From Shewanella cutis (GTDB lineage: Bacteria > Pseudomonadota > Gammaproteobacteria > Enterobacterales > Shewanellaceae), in contig NZ_JACSDI010000003.1 of assembly GCF_022410515.1 (NCBI RefSeq), forward strand, positions 310,001-374,000: a stretch of DNA of 64,000 bases, written 5' to 3'. Made by a program: the position numbers and the translations under genes. The notes beneath the pieces are model-generated. The model made no database searches. It saw only the letters and a list, made by a program, of their open reading frames with translations, and had not been told where the DNA came from. This document shows, in pieces, positions 18,271 to 27,566 of the stretch. The number at the start of each line of letters is the position of its first letter. Positions within the stretch are counted from its first letter, which is position 1.

Positions 18271-19494
18271 TTACCTTGGACTTGCAGAAGTATCAAGCAG
18301 TTGCCCCAGATACAAACTCAATAAGCCATGCAAGGATTGAATATCGGTTTGGGTTAATTGTTGAATTTTATCTAGACGGTATCTTAAGGTATTTCGGTGG
18401 ATAAACAGGGCGTTGGCACATTGCTGCGCATCACCAAAGTGGGTGATATAGGCCGCTAAGGTTTTGCGTAGCTGACCATTTTTGTCGGCTTGAGTCAGTT
18501 GTTGATAGGGACTTGCTAGTGCTTGTCCGCGCCAGTCATGTTTAAGCCCAGAGAGCAACACTTGTAAGGAATAATCCTCAAACAGATATTTTGTGCCTTC
18601 AGGGTTTAGCTGTTTACCTAAGTTCAACGTCTCTTGGGCGGTTTGATAAGAGCGAGCAATGCCGCCTTTTTCGGGGAAGAAGTGGCCGAGGGCTATTTTA
18701 AAATGTAAACCCATTTGCGCCGGTAAACGTTGCAATAACTTATCGATACGTTGGTTTTCAAGCTCGGGGTCCCATTGTTTGCCATCTAAAAAGGCGGGTT
18801 TTAGGATCACCAGTTGCGACATCGACGTCATCGCAATTAGGTTGCCTCGGTCGGGATTTTGCAGTAAATGCAGCACTTGTTTGAGGGTTTCACTGACTCT
18901 GGGATTACGTTCATCAACGCTTGATTCGCTAGCTGCTGCATTGATATGCGATGCGGTTTTATGGATGGGCGCAGACAGCTTTTCACTGATCTCGATAATG
19001 GCCGCAACTCGGGGAAGGTTAATATCGATATCGAGTTGTTTCGCCCAGCGCTGCAGCTGCTCATCATCGGTGTTTGCTTTAATCAGTTGCAGAATAAATT
19101 CTTCCCGCTGGCGATTTTCCCACTGTAATTTGTCCTGCTGATTGGCCTGCTCGACGATCATCTCAGCAGTCATTTTCAGTAGCTCGCCATAATGGGCTAA
19201 CTCATCGGGAGCGCCTGTAATTCCAATTACACCAATGATTTGTCCTTGGTAATGCAAGGGTAAGTTGATGCCGGGTTTCACGCCATGTAAGCCAGAGGCG
19301 ACTTCGTCACTCAATTCCACATTGCGATTTTGGGCAATTGCAAGCAAAGCGCCTTCATGGGTTGAGCCGATACGTTTGGGATCGCCCGAGCCTAAGATGA
19401 CGCCCTGACCATTCATCACATTGATATTGTGTCCGATAATTTTCATCGTGCGACTGACAATTTTTTTGGCGATGGTTGAATCGAGCAGATACAT
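18271..19494 (-). CDS. cdaR: CdaR/SdaR family sugar-diacid regulator
   Basis: 407 residues. The N-terminal sugar-diacid recognition domain is clear (MYLLDSTIAKKIVSRTMKI, GHNINVMNGQGVILGSGDPKRIG, HEGALLA, GVKPGINLPLHYQGQIIGVIGI). The C terminus is the PucR-type helix-turn-helix (QQCANALFIHRNTLRYRLDKIQ). CdaR activates genes for galactarate, glucarate and glycerate use in E. coli; here its likely targets are the GntP permease and glycerate kinase downstream. The middle is typical of the family. It is followed by the peroxidase gene after 255 bp without visible features. Confidence 0.93.
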   Translation of the reverse strand: MYLLDSTIAKKIVSRTMKIIGHNINVMNGQGVILGSGDPKRIGSTHEGALLAIAQNRNVELSDEVASGLHGVKPGINLPLHYQGQIIGVIGITGAPDELAHYGELLKMTAEMIVEQANQQDKLQWENRQREEFILQLIKANTDDEQLQRWAKQLDIDINLPRVAAIIEISEKLSAPIHKTASHINAAASESSVDERNPRVSETLKQVLHLLQNPDRGNLIAMTSMSQLVILKPAFLDGKQWDPELENQRIDKLLQRLPAQMGLHFKIALGHFFPEKGGIARSYQTAQETLNLGKQLNPEGTKYLFEDYSLQVLLSGLKHDWRGQALASPYQQLTQADKNGQLRKTLAAYITHFGDAQQCANALFIHRNTLRYRLDKIQQLTQTDIQSLHGLLSLYLGQLLDTSASPR

Positions 19495-19514
19495 GTCCGG
19501 CCTTGTTGTGGTTA

Positions 19515-20237
19515 TCAGGTTAATAAGGAGCTAATACGTGATCTTAACGTGGGAATAAGATGCTGTTCAAACTCGGGATGTTGTTTTAGCCAAAGATTAT
19601 TTCGAGGACTTGGGTGCGGCATCACCATTAATTGAGGCCAATATAATGGCCACTGCTCAACGGCTTGGGTAAGCGTGATTTTTTTGTTTGGTGTCGCCTT
19701 GCCTATGGTATTTGCTGCCGCTAACGGTGTTGAATTGAACCCCCTGTTTTTATGCATATTATCCATTAACAGCCGTGAAAGGTGGTAATCCATGGCATAT
19801 TGGCCGAGTACTATCACTAGCTCAATATTTGGCATTAGCGCCAGTAGTGCTTTGTGCCAGGTTGCAGCGCACTCTGGACGTGGCGGCTTATCTCCTTGCT
19901 TTTTCCCCTTGCTTTCAATATTGCCCGGAAAACAAAATCCCATCGGTACTATGGCAAACAGGGCGGGATCGTAAAATTGCTCACGACTTACATTTAGCCA
20001 AGCCCTAAGGCGTTCACCACTGGCATCGTAAAAGGGAATGCCCTTATGGAGGGTTTTTACGCCGGGGGCTTGGCCAGCGATAAGAATTCGTGCTTGGCTA
20101 CTGGCTTGCAAGATAGGTTTAGGCGGCAAGGGCAACTCGGCCTGACACTGTTGGCAAGCGCGGATTTGCAGGAGCAGTTCACTTAGTTCTGCGGAGCAAT
20201 TTGGCTCGATAGCTGGGCGTGAAGTGTCTGTCATCAT
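19515..20237 (-). CDS. Uracil-DNA glycosylase superfamily protein
   Basis: About 240 residues. The N-terminal CXXC pair (IRACQQCQAELP), the active-site block ILIAGQAPGVKT followed by PFYDASGERLR, and the C-terminal MPHPSPRNNLWL motif mark the UDG fold. The arrangement fits the uncharacterised YdcM/Udg-like group rather than Ung, and lacks Ung's GQDPYH. It may remove uracil or other damaged bases, but some relatives have no shown activity. Its start codon overlaps the preceding gene's stop (TGATG), so the two are translationally coupled. Confidence 0.85.
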   Translation of the reverse strand: MMTDTSRPAIEPNCSAELSELLLQIRACQQCQAELPLPPKPILQASSQARILIAGQAPGVKTLHKGIPFYDASGERLRAWLNVSREQFYDPALFAIVPMGFCFPGNIESKGKKQGDKPPRPECAATWHKALLALMPNIELVIVLGQYAMDYHLSRLLMDNMHKNRGFNSTPLAAANTIGKATPNKKITLTQAVEQWPLYWPQLMVMPHPSPRNNLWLKQHPEFEQHLIPTLRSRISSLLT

Positions 20238-20848
20238 CAAGCCCCAAATTTGCTTAATAAATGAAAGAGCCAGTAGCCAAAGAGCGCATAGGACGCAGCT
20301 AATATAAGATAACTCAATGGTTTGGCGATGATTTTTTTGGCTTCTGTGTTGGGGCGTGAGGCGATGGCAATATGCGCAAGAATCATCGCAAACAGGGCGC
20401 AGGGCGGCACTAGATAACTGATGCCTAACACGAGTATGGCGCCAAGATTCAGTAACCAGTCAGCATGTTGGTTACTGGGCTGGTTAAATTGACTCAACTG
20501 CAGTGGCAATAAAATCAATCCTACTCCCACAATGATCATGCCGAGATGAAGGGTAAAGTCGCTCCAAGTGCGGTGATCATAAAGGGTTAAGGCAAAGGCG
20601 AGTAGAGGTACTATGAGTGCGCTCAGCACGTGGCGTTTAGCAAAAATGGGATTACGATACTGACCTGCAAAAAAGAACAATCCTTGCATCAAGCTATTGA
20701 GCAAGGTAAATCCGCCAACACCTACGATGATAAATAGGCTTGCCGTGCCAGCGCTTGAACCAAATGCCATGGCAGGGGGAGTGAGCAAACTTAAGCCGAC
20801 AAAGGCAGGCAGAGGCGATAAACGCCAAGAAGATATGAAGAACGACAT
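20237..20848 (-). CDS. Multi-spanning membrane protein, function unknown
   Basis: 203 residues, with about six hydrophobic segments and no motif I recognise. It begins MSFFISSWRLSPLPAFVG and ends in a short hydrophobic tail, WLFHLLSKFGA. It is the first gene of a coupled pair with the UDG-like gene. It is the last core gene before the mobile-element junction at 20996. Confidence 0.6.
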   Translation of the reverse strand: MSFFISSWRLSPLPAFVGLSLLTPPAMAFGSSAGTASLFIIVGVGGFTLLNSLMQGLFFFAGQYRNPIFAKRHVLSALIVPLLAFALTLYDHRTWSDFTLHLGMIIVGVGLILLPLQLSQFNQPSNQHADWLLNLGAILVLGISYLVPPCALFAMILAHIAIASRPNTEAKKIIAKPLSYLILAASYALFGYWLFHLLSKFGA

Positions 20849-21007
20849 CAGATATCCACTGAAAATTAACGGGCTGAATTAACATCCGCTAAAGTGCTTG
20901 TAAACTCAAGGAATACCTTATTTTGAGTGCGAGTTTTACCCCAGAGAATGATCTTATTCAAGATTTTGTGAGTTGGAATAGCGCGATTTTTAACTAACCT
21001 GAACTCG

Positions 21008-22339
21008 ATGTATGGACTCCACCAACCTACAGTCGTAAGTTGGTGTCGACCAAAACAAAAGGAGTCCATACATGAGTAAGCCTACAATCATCTCTCTCGA
21101 CCTTGCAAAAAAGTCATTCAAGTTTGTAAAGTGAATCCATATGGTGAGTTGTTATTCAATAACGCCATGTCATCCCAAAAACGAAAGACCTTCTGGCCAA
21201 CTCTCCTCCTTGTGTCGTTGCGATGGAAGGCTGTGCTAGCGTTCACTACTGGGCTCGAGTCGCACAATCATTTGGACATGACGTCAGAGAGATGGCACCT
21301 AAAAAAAGTAAAACCCTATATCAGCAATCAAAAAAACAGACGCTAATGATGCTATCGGCATTGCCATCGCATCAACACAGTTAGGAATGACTTGCTGGCA
21401 GGTTAAAGCCCTATCACAACAGAACATTCAAGCGATTCAAATCAGCCGAAAATGGTTCGACCGAACAATCACATCACTGGGTAATCACATACGAGCGTTG
21501 TGTTTTGAATATGGCGCTATCATCACGTTAGGTAAAAAGTCATTAGGGCAAGCCATCACTCACTTTATTTCGCCAGAATCAACAGACTTACTTGAGCAAA
21601 TCAAACCATTGCTCATGATTTTATGGCAACAATATCAAACAACAGAAGAGCACTACAAAGCGATAACGTTACAGTTACAGCAGTGGGTTACTCAATCAGA
21701 ACCTTGTAAGCGCTTGATGAAACTCGAAGGCGTTAGTCATATTGGTGCAGCCGGTTTACTGGCTTACTTAGGTGACGGTCAAGGTGTTAAGAATGGCAGA
21801 GATGCGGCTGTCTTCGTTGGTGTTACCCTTAAACAACACGGCAGTGGAGGTAAGGTTGTGATGATTGGAATAGATAAGCATTGTGGCGATAAATACCTGC
21901 GTTCAATCCTCTATCAAGTGGCACTCTCTGTCATATCAAGGCTGCCAGTAGAGGTGAAAACCTATAAACAGCCATGGCTTATCAATTTAGTCAGGCGAGT
22001 GGGTATAAAACGTGCTTGTGTCGCGTTAATCAATAAAACCGTTCGCACCGCATGGGCATTGCTCAATTACAGAACCGAATATACCAATCAGATTATATAG
22101 AGTATTGTTTTAGAAAGAGTTTATAAAAAGTTCAGCAAAATGCATTAACAAATAGGTAAGAGCAACCTTCTGAAAACCTGTTTATCCCGACAGCGTTAAT
22201 AACGCTACAATCTCGATAAGGACAGAGGGGGCGAATAGATCATAGGTTAGAAGATAGCTTCTTCAATAAAAAACCGTATATACGTGCGCATCTAATCTTT
22301 TTGTCAAAGCAATTGCTAACCAGGTGGAGTCCATATACG
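21008..22339 (+). mobile_element. IS110 family (IS1111-like) insertion sequence, decayed
   Basis: About 1.33 kb. Left end ATGTATGGACTCCACC and right end GGTGGAGTCCATATAC are inverted near-copies, as in the IS1111 branch of IS110; most IS110 elements lack terminal repeats. The ends can be placed to within two bases because the element interrupts a MITE terminal repeat, with CG present on both sides. The single transposase gene inside is broken by frameshifts. About 240 bp follow the gene before the right end, which holds no ORF. Confidence 0.85.
21072..22100 (+). pseudogene. IS110 family transposase, several frameshifts
   Basis: It starts MSKPTIISLDLAK, the DEDD-domain opening with the first catalytic Asp, and stops at 21132 after a one-base shift. 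Reading continues as NPYGELLFNNAMSSQK, shifts again near 21190 to a frame encoding VAMEGCASVHYWARV, again in the A-run near 21303 and near 21330, and finally stays open from about 21340 to 22100. That last part includes DANDAIGIAIAS and the C-terminal transposase_20 region (LMKLEGVSHIGAAGLLAYLGDG). At least four indels, two in A-runs, mean no active protein unless they are sequencing errors. Confidence 0.88.
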
Positions 22340-22553
22340 GGATAAGCAGAGCCGCTGAATAGGCATCTTTTCGGGCCTCTCTGCGTTGCTTTGTCTCACC
22401 ATTGCTCGCTATGGCGTACGACAGAGCGCCTTGATATGCGCAAACATCTGTGCATTCAGTCAGAAAAAAGATTTTTTATCTTCAAAAAATCACTTATATC
22501 ATTGGTTTGTTAATTTTAGATTTTTTCGACTCTCGTTACCCCGAGTTCAGGTT

Positions 22554-22975
22554 ATTTAATGCGATTGGCGTGACTGCATAATCATTAAAAGCAAGTGAAT
22601 AAGTACGTAAAATGCGAAGCGCCTCAATCAAACAGTGCAATACCATTAGTGCCCCATTGTGACTTCCCTCGCTGAATTAGCCAATGGTGATTAAGCTCAC
22701 ATGCAAGGGCAATGAGAAATCGCGATAGCCCCCGTGTTCATCACCTAATCAAGCTGTTCATGGGGAACGACAAGGGTTTAACGCAAAATCGTCACCTACC
22801 TCTAAAGAAATAGTCAGATCTCAATCACATTACCCGCTTAAAGTGACTGATAAATACCAATGACTTAGTTAGCCTTACAGGTGGGATCTAATTCCACACA
22901 TTAAATACGACTAATGAGATTTATTCTTATTTAGTTAGTGTTTAATGATGATTAAAACTATTGCAGGGAAATATC
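22554..22975 (+). promoter_or_regulatory. omcA upstream region with CRP-like sites
   Basis: 422 bp with no gene. A good CRP-like site is GGTGA-TTAAGC-TCACA (22686-22701), matching 9 of 10 consensus bases. A weaker one ends in TCACA at 22825-22829 (half-site ATCACAT). CRP is known to activate mtr and omcA genes in S. oneidensis. The rest is AT-rich leader. No clear -10/-35 pair could be chosen. Confidence 0.6.
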
Positions 22976-25162
22976 ATGATGAAACGGTTCAATTTCAATA
23001 CCGCAACAAAAGCGATGTTGGGTGCCGGTTTACTTTCACTCCTTCTCACTGGCTGCGGTGGCAGTGATGGTAAAGATGGTGAAGACGGTAAACCAGGCGT
23101 TGTTGGAGTTAATATCAACTCAACCTCAACCTTAAAAGCAAAATTCACTAATGCAACTGTTGATGCAGGTAAAGTCACTGTCAACTTTACCTTAGAAAAT
23201 GCTAATGGTGTGGCCGTATTAGGCTTAACCAAAGACCACGATTTGCGATTTGGTATTGCGCAATTAGCCCCCGTTAAAGAAAAAGTGGGTGAAACTGAAG
23301 CTGACCGCGGTTATCAATGGCAAGCCTATATCAATGCAAAAAAAGAACCCGGTACAATTCCACCAGGAGTTGATAACCTTAATCCATCTGCTCAGTTCCA
23401 AGCGAACGTTGAGTCAGCAAGTAAATGTGACACTTGCTTAGTCGATAACGGTGATGGTAGTTACAGCTATACCTATCAAGCTAATATCGCCAATGTCACC
23501 GCCCCAGTAGCTGTGACCTACAATGCTGATTACACTCAGCGTGCCACTCTCGAATTAGAACTTCCACAAGTTGTCGCTAACGCACACTTAGATTGGCAAC
23601 CATCAACAGGTAAAACTGAAGGCATAACTAGTCGCAATGTCGTGTCTATTGACACCTGTTATACCTGTCACCAACCTGACAGTTTGCAACTACACGGCGG
23701 TCGCCGTTTAGACATTGAAAACTGTGCTTCTTGCCACACTGCCACATCAGGTGATCCGGAATCAGGTAACAGCATTGACTTTACCTATATGATCCACTCG
23801 ATTCATAAAGGTGCAGACAGAAAAACGGTTAACGCTGAAGGCGTAGAAGTCGCAGCCCCTTACAAAATCGTGGGCTACGGCGGCAAAGTCATTGATTATG
23901 GCAAAGTACAATATCCACAAAAACCCGCTGCAGACTGTTCAGCATGTCACGTGGAAGGCGCAAATGCTCCTGCCAATGCCGATTTATTCAAAGCGGACTT
24001 AAGCAACACTGCCTGTATTGCATGCCATCAAACACCATCGAAAAGCCATCTGACTGTGGGTAAAGATTGTGTATCTTGTCACAATGCAACTAAACCTTAT
24101 GGTGGAACAAATAGTGCAGCCAAACGTCATGGCGATGTGATGAAAGCTTACACTGATGCAAAAGCATTAGCAGTTAAGTTTAGTAATGTCGGCATAAACG
24201 ATGCGGGTAAGATGACATTTGATGTACAAGTCGTTGACAAAGATGGTAATGCTGTCGATAAAGTCTTTGTGAACCAAGACTCACGTGTCGTTGTTGCATG
24301 GGATTCTGACAAAGATTATCCAAGTGACTCAGATGCATCATACAGTGCTCGCCGTATCCAATTAAAAACGGGCACCTATAATGATGCAACTAAAGTTTAC
24401 TCTATGGTCGGAACTGGCTTCACTTTACCGGCAGATAAAGATGGTAAAACATTTGAACTTTGGTCTGCCCTTGAAGCATGTTTCAACAATGGCGGCTATG
24501 GAGTAGCAGACGTTGCACTGACTGATTGCTCAACAGCTGGAGTACGCAAAGTAGTCATCAAAGAAGCTCCATATCATTTCGTGTGGAAAGGCACAGGCGT
24601 AGATGAAGGTGCGAAACCTGGTGTTCGTCGCGACATTATCGACGCAGGTAAATGTCAAGGTTGTCATAATCAACAAATCTATCACTATGACAACGGTGTG
24701 AACTGCCAAGCTTGCCATACATCAGATAAAGGCTTAAAGAACGATAGTAACTACCCTGGTGGCAAAATCCCAACTAGCTTTGCGTGGAAAGCGCACGAGC
24801 GAGAAGGTCACTACCTGAAGTACGCTGGTGTTCAATCAGGCACAGTGCTGAAGAGTGATTGTGCAACCTGTCACGTTGAAAACAGCGGGACTGTATCGGG
24901 CATCACCTTAGGCAGAGCACCAGAGCGTGCATGGCGCTTTGGTGACATCAATAATCCTGGTACAGAGATTTGGGTTTCTTCCGATGCGGGTACTTGCTTA
25001 AGTTGCCACCAGAAGTATCTGTCTGACGCAGCTAAATCGCACATCGAGACTAATGGCGGTATCTTAAATGGTACTAGTGCTGCAGATGTTCAAACCCGTG
25101 CATCTGAAAGCTGTGCAACTTGCCATACGCCATCGCAATTGATGGAAGCACACGGTAACTAA
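22976..25162 (+). CDS. omcA: OmcA, surface decaheme c-type cytochrome lipoprotein
   Basis: 728 residues from MMKRFN. The lipobox LLTGC anchors it as a lipoprotein on the outside of the outer membrane. There are exactly ten CXXCH heme sites (CYTCH, CASCH, CSACH, CIACH, CVSCH, CQGCH, CQACH, CATCH, CLSCH, CATCH) arranged five and five around a beta-rich domain, and a CDTC disulfide pair in domain I. The C terminus carries TPS, the reported hematite-binding motif. It passes electrons from the MtrCAB conduit to Fe(III)/Mn(IV) minerals and flavins. The start five codons downstream of an upstream in-frame codon matches the S. oneidensis protein. Confidence 0.98.
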   Translation: MMKRFNFNTATKAMLGAGLLSLLLTGCGGSDGKDGEDGKPGVVGVNINSTSTLKAKFTNATVDAGKVTVNFTLENANGVAVLGLTKDHDLRFGIAQLAPVKEKVGETEADRGYQWQAYINAKKEPGTIPPGVDNLNPSAQFQANVESASKCDTCLVDNGDGSYSYTYQANIANVTAPVAVTYNADYTQRATLELELPQVVANAHLDWQPSTGKTEGITSRNVVSIDTCYTCHQPDSLQLHGGRRLDIENCASCHTATSGDPESGNSIDFTYMIHSIHKGADRKTVNAEGVEVAAPYKIVGYGGKVIDYGKVQYPQKPAADCSACHVEGANAPANADLFKADLSNTACIACHQTPSKSHLTVGKDCVSCHNATKPYGGTNSAAKRHGDVMKAYTDAKALAVKFSNVGINDAGKMTFDVQVVDKDGNAVDKVFVNQDSRVVVAWDSDKDYPSDSDASYSARRIQLKTGTYNDATKVYSMVGTGFTLPADKDGKTFELWSALEACFNNGGYGVADVALTDCSTAGVRKVVIKEAPYHFVWKGTGVDEGAKPGVRRDIIDAGKCQGCHNQQIYHYDNGVNCQACHTSDKGLKNDSNYPGGKIPTSFAWKAHEREGHYLKYAGVQSGTVLKSDCATCHVENSGTVSGITLGRAPERAWRFGDINNPGTEIWVSSDAGTCLSCHQKYLSDAAKSHIETNGGILNGTSAADVQTRASESCATCHTPSQLMEAHGN

Positions 25163-25198
25163 GCCCGCTTAATGCTCTGAATAGAGAGCCAAAACGAA

Positions 25199-25229
25199 AA
25201 GAGAGAGGTGTCCCCTCTCTCTTTTTTAT
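25199..25229 (+). terminator. omcA terminator
   Basis: AAGAGAGAGG, loop TGTCC, CCTCTCTCTTTTTT: a strong intrinsic terminator 37 bp after the omcA stop, which separates omcA from the mtrCAB transcript. Confidence 0.93.
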
Positions 25230-25491
25230 TTCTATCTCACAATCTGTTGTTTTTTTGTTCTTGATTTGTTTTTCACCTGTGGTTTAACTACCTCTTTAGA
25301 AATAGAAAGATCCAAGTCACACATTAGCAAAGGCCTAGAAGATTTTAACGGCATGTTAGGTTAGCCTTTCCTTGGGGAATTCTATTTCCAGCATCCACTT
25401 AGGTTGCCTCCCAGACCAAAGCACAGACAAAGAATCTGTCGGGCGCAGGAGATAAGCACTTAGGTAATGCCAAACCTATGCAGGGAAAAAA
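25230..25491 (+). promoter_or_regulatory. mtrC upstream region
   Basis: 262 bp with no gene, holding the promoter of mtrCAB. A TCACACAT half-site at 25316-25323 lies in a context (AGATCCAAG before it) like the weak site upstream of omcA and could be part of a degenerate CRP site. CAGGGA before the ATG is the ribosome binding site. Confidence 0.45.
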
Positions 25492-27498
25492 ATGATGAAC
25501 GCAAAAAAATCAAAAATCGCACTGCTGCTCGCAGCAAGTGCCATCTCCATGGCCTTAACCGGTTGTGGTGGTAGCGATGGTACCGATGGTAACCCTGGTG
25601 AGCCAGGTGGAGAACCCGCTGGTACTATCCATAAGGTAAACCTCGATATCACGAAAGTGAGCTATGAAAACGGTTCGCCTGTGGTCACTGTTTTCGCTAC
25701 CAACGAAGCCGATCTGCCAATTGTGGGTCTCGCAAATTTAGAAATCAAAAAAGCACTGCAATTAATACCGGAAGGGGCGACAGGCCCTGGTAATAGTGCT
25801 AACTGGCAAGGATTAGGCTCTTCAAAGAGCTATGTCGATAATAAAAACGGTAGCTATACCTTCAAGTTCGACGCCTTCGATAGCAATAAAGTTTTTAATG
25901 CCCAATTAACACAACGGTTTAACGTTGTTTCTGCTGCGGGTACGTTAGCAGACGGAACGACCGTCCCCGTTGCCGAAATGGTTGAAGATTTCGACGGCCA
26001 AGGCAATGCTCCGCAATACACCAAAAATATCGTTAGCCACGAAGTATGTGCTTCTTGCCACGTAGAAGGCGAAAAGATTTATCACCAAGCAACTGAAGTC
26101 GAAACCTGTATATCTTGCCACACACAAGAGTTTGCTGATGGTCGCGGTAAACCCCATGTCGCCTTTAGTCACTTAATTCACAATGTGCATAATGCCAACA
26201 AAGCTTGGGGCAAAAACAATAAAGTCCCTGAAGTTGCGCAAAAAATTGTCCAAGATAATTGCCAAGTGTGTCACATTGAATCCGACATGCTTACCGAGGC
26301 AAAAAACTGGTCACGAGTTCCAACAATGGAAGTCTGTTCTAGCTGTCACGTAGACATCGATTTTGCTGCGGGTAAAGGCCACTCTCAACAACTCGATAAC
26401 TCTAACTGTATCGCTTGCCATAACAGCACTTGGACAGCCGAGTTACATACAGCTAAAACCGCTGACAAAAAAGCCGTTATCGCTCAATTAGGTATGTCTG
26501 CAACGTTAGCTGCTCAAGCTGATAATACTGCGGTATTAACCGTGTCTATCTTAGATAAAGACGGCAATGCCATTGATGCGGCGAGCATACAAAATAAGAT
26601 CAAACGTTTAGAAACTATCACTAACGTTGGTCCTAACTTCCCCATCATGGGCTATAACCCAAGCCCAGTAACACAATATAAGAAAGTGACTAAAGACTTG
26701 GTCAAAGATGGCGCATTGCAAGCAGATGTGACCATCGTTGACGGTAAACTGGTGTTCACTACACCTGCGCTGCCATTTGGCTCGGGCGATACTGACACCG
26801 CCTTTAGCTTCATCGGTCTAGAAATGTGCAATACCGGCACAGATCTAACAGCTTGTACCGCTAATAGCACAACCACCAGTATGAAAGCCGAGTTAGCCTT
26901 TGGCACTAAGTCTGGTAATGCACCAAGCATGCGCCATGTTAACTCGGTTGAGTTTGCGACATGCCAAAACTGTCACGGCGACACCTTTGAAATCCATAAA
27001 GGTCACCATGCAGGCTTTGTAATGTCTGAACAAGTTTCACATGCCAAAGATGCAAGCGGTAAGCCAATCGTCGGCGTTGATGCTTGTGTGGCATGCCATA
27101 CACCAGACGGCACTTATAGTCCAGCCAACCGCGGTGCGTTAGAGTTAAAAGTACACAAAACTCACGCTGACAAGGCTTATGGCTTAATTGGTGGTAACTG
27201 TGCATCTTGTCACAATGACTTCAATCTTGACTCTTTCAAGAAGAAAGGTGCATTGAATACAGCCGCAACGGCCAGTGATGATGTGACAAAACCAGGCTAC
27301 TCCACTCCTATCGCAGCTACCTGTACAACCTGCCATACCGTCGGTAGCCAGTACATGATCCATACCAAGGAACAACTCGAATCTTACGGTGCTGTTATTG
27401 ATGGTGATTATACTCAAGCTAACCAAGCGGCACAGTCAGAAACCTGTTTCTACTGTCATAAACCCACACCAACAGATCACACTCAAGTGAAAATGTAA
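25492..27498 (+). CDS. mtrC: MtrC, surface decaheme c-type cytochrome lipoprotein
   Basis: 668 residues (S. oneidensis MtrC, as I recall, is 671). The lipobox ALTGC is followed by a Gly/Asp-rich linker. Ten CXXCH motifs are present (CASCH, CISCH, CQVCH, CSSCH, CIACH, CQNCH, CVACH, CASCH, CTTCH, CFYCH) in two pentaheme domains around beta-barrel domains. MtrC receives electrons from MtrA through the MtrB pore and reduces minerals, flavins or electrodes outside the cell. The first half matches the S. oneidensis sequence I remember almost residue for residue; the second beta domain (about 325-480) is clearly different. It is the first gene of mtrCAB. Confidence 0.98.
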   Translation: MMNAKKSKIALLLAASAISMALTGCGGSDGTDGNPGEPGGEPAGTIHKVNLDITKVSYENGSPVVTVFATNEADLPIVGLANLEIKKALQLIPEGATGPGNSANWQGLGSSKSYVDNKNGSYTFKFDAFDSNKVFNAQLTQRFNVVSAAGTLADGTTVPVAEMVEDFDGQGNAPQYTKNIVSHEVCASCHVEGEKIYHQATEVETCISCHTQEFADGRGKPHVAFSHLIHNVHNANKAWGKNNKVPEVAQKIVQDNCQVCHIESDMLTEAKNWSRVPTMEVCSSCHVDIDFAAGKGHSQQLDNSNCIACHNSTWTAELHTAKTADKKAVIAQLGMSATLAAQADNTAVLTVSILDKDGNAIDAASIQNKIKRLETITNVGPNFPIMGYNPSPVTQYKKVTKDLVKDGALQADVTIVDGKLVFTTPALPFGSGDTDTAFSFIGLEMCNTGTDLTACTANSTTTSMKAELAFGTKSGNAPSMRHVNSVEFATCQNCHGDTFEIHKGHHAGFVMSEQVSHAKDASGKPIVGVDACVACHTPDGTYSPANRGALELKVHKTHADKAYGLIGGNCASCHNDFNLDSFKKKGALNTAATASDDVTKPGYSTPIAATCTTCHTVGSQYMIHTKEQLESYGAVIDGDYTQANQAAQSETCFYCHKPTPTDHTQVKM

Positions 27499-27510
27499 TT
27501 TGCCCAAGCA

Positions 27511-27528
27511 GGGGGAGTTCGCTCCCCC
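27511..27528 (+). promoter_or_regulatory. Stable hairpin between mtrC and mtrA
   Basis: GGGGGAG-TTCG-CTCCCCC, a 7-bp GC stem closed by a UUCG tetraloop, followed by TTTCTT. It could stabilise the mtrC 3' end or end a fraction of transcripts, lowering mtrAB relative to mtrC. The short, interrupted T-tract argues against full termination. Confidence 0.75.
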
Positions 27529-27566
27529 TTTCTTGAGTTTTGTTGGGACAAATTGGGAAGCCTATT

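Larger units (their letters stand above)
20996..22553. mobile_element. MITE family 1, copy A, split by an IS110-type element
   Basis: The left terminal repeat begins AACCTGAACTCG (20996-21007) and, after the IS, resumes as GGATAAGCAGAGCCG (from 22340). The right end, read in reverse complement, is AACCTGAACTCGGGGTAACGA. Joined, the two termini match closely, so the intact element was about 226 bp. Its internal sequence (22340-22553) closely matches 37819-38035, copy B. It has no coding capacity. Possible target repeats (TAACTA and TATTTA) agree only in part. Confidence 0.85.

Noticed and set aside
21387..22100. A 237-codon frame that could be read as a complete transposase
   Set aside because: Its ATG is internal to the IS110 family protein; the catalytic N-terminal part is present upstream in other frames, so it is the intact end of a broken gene.
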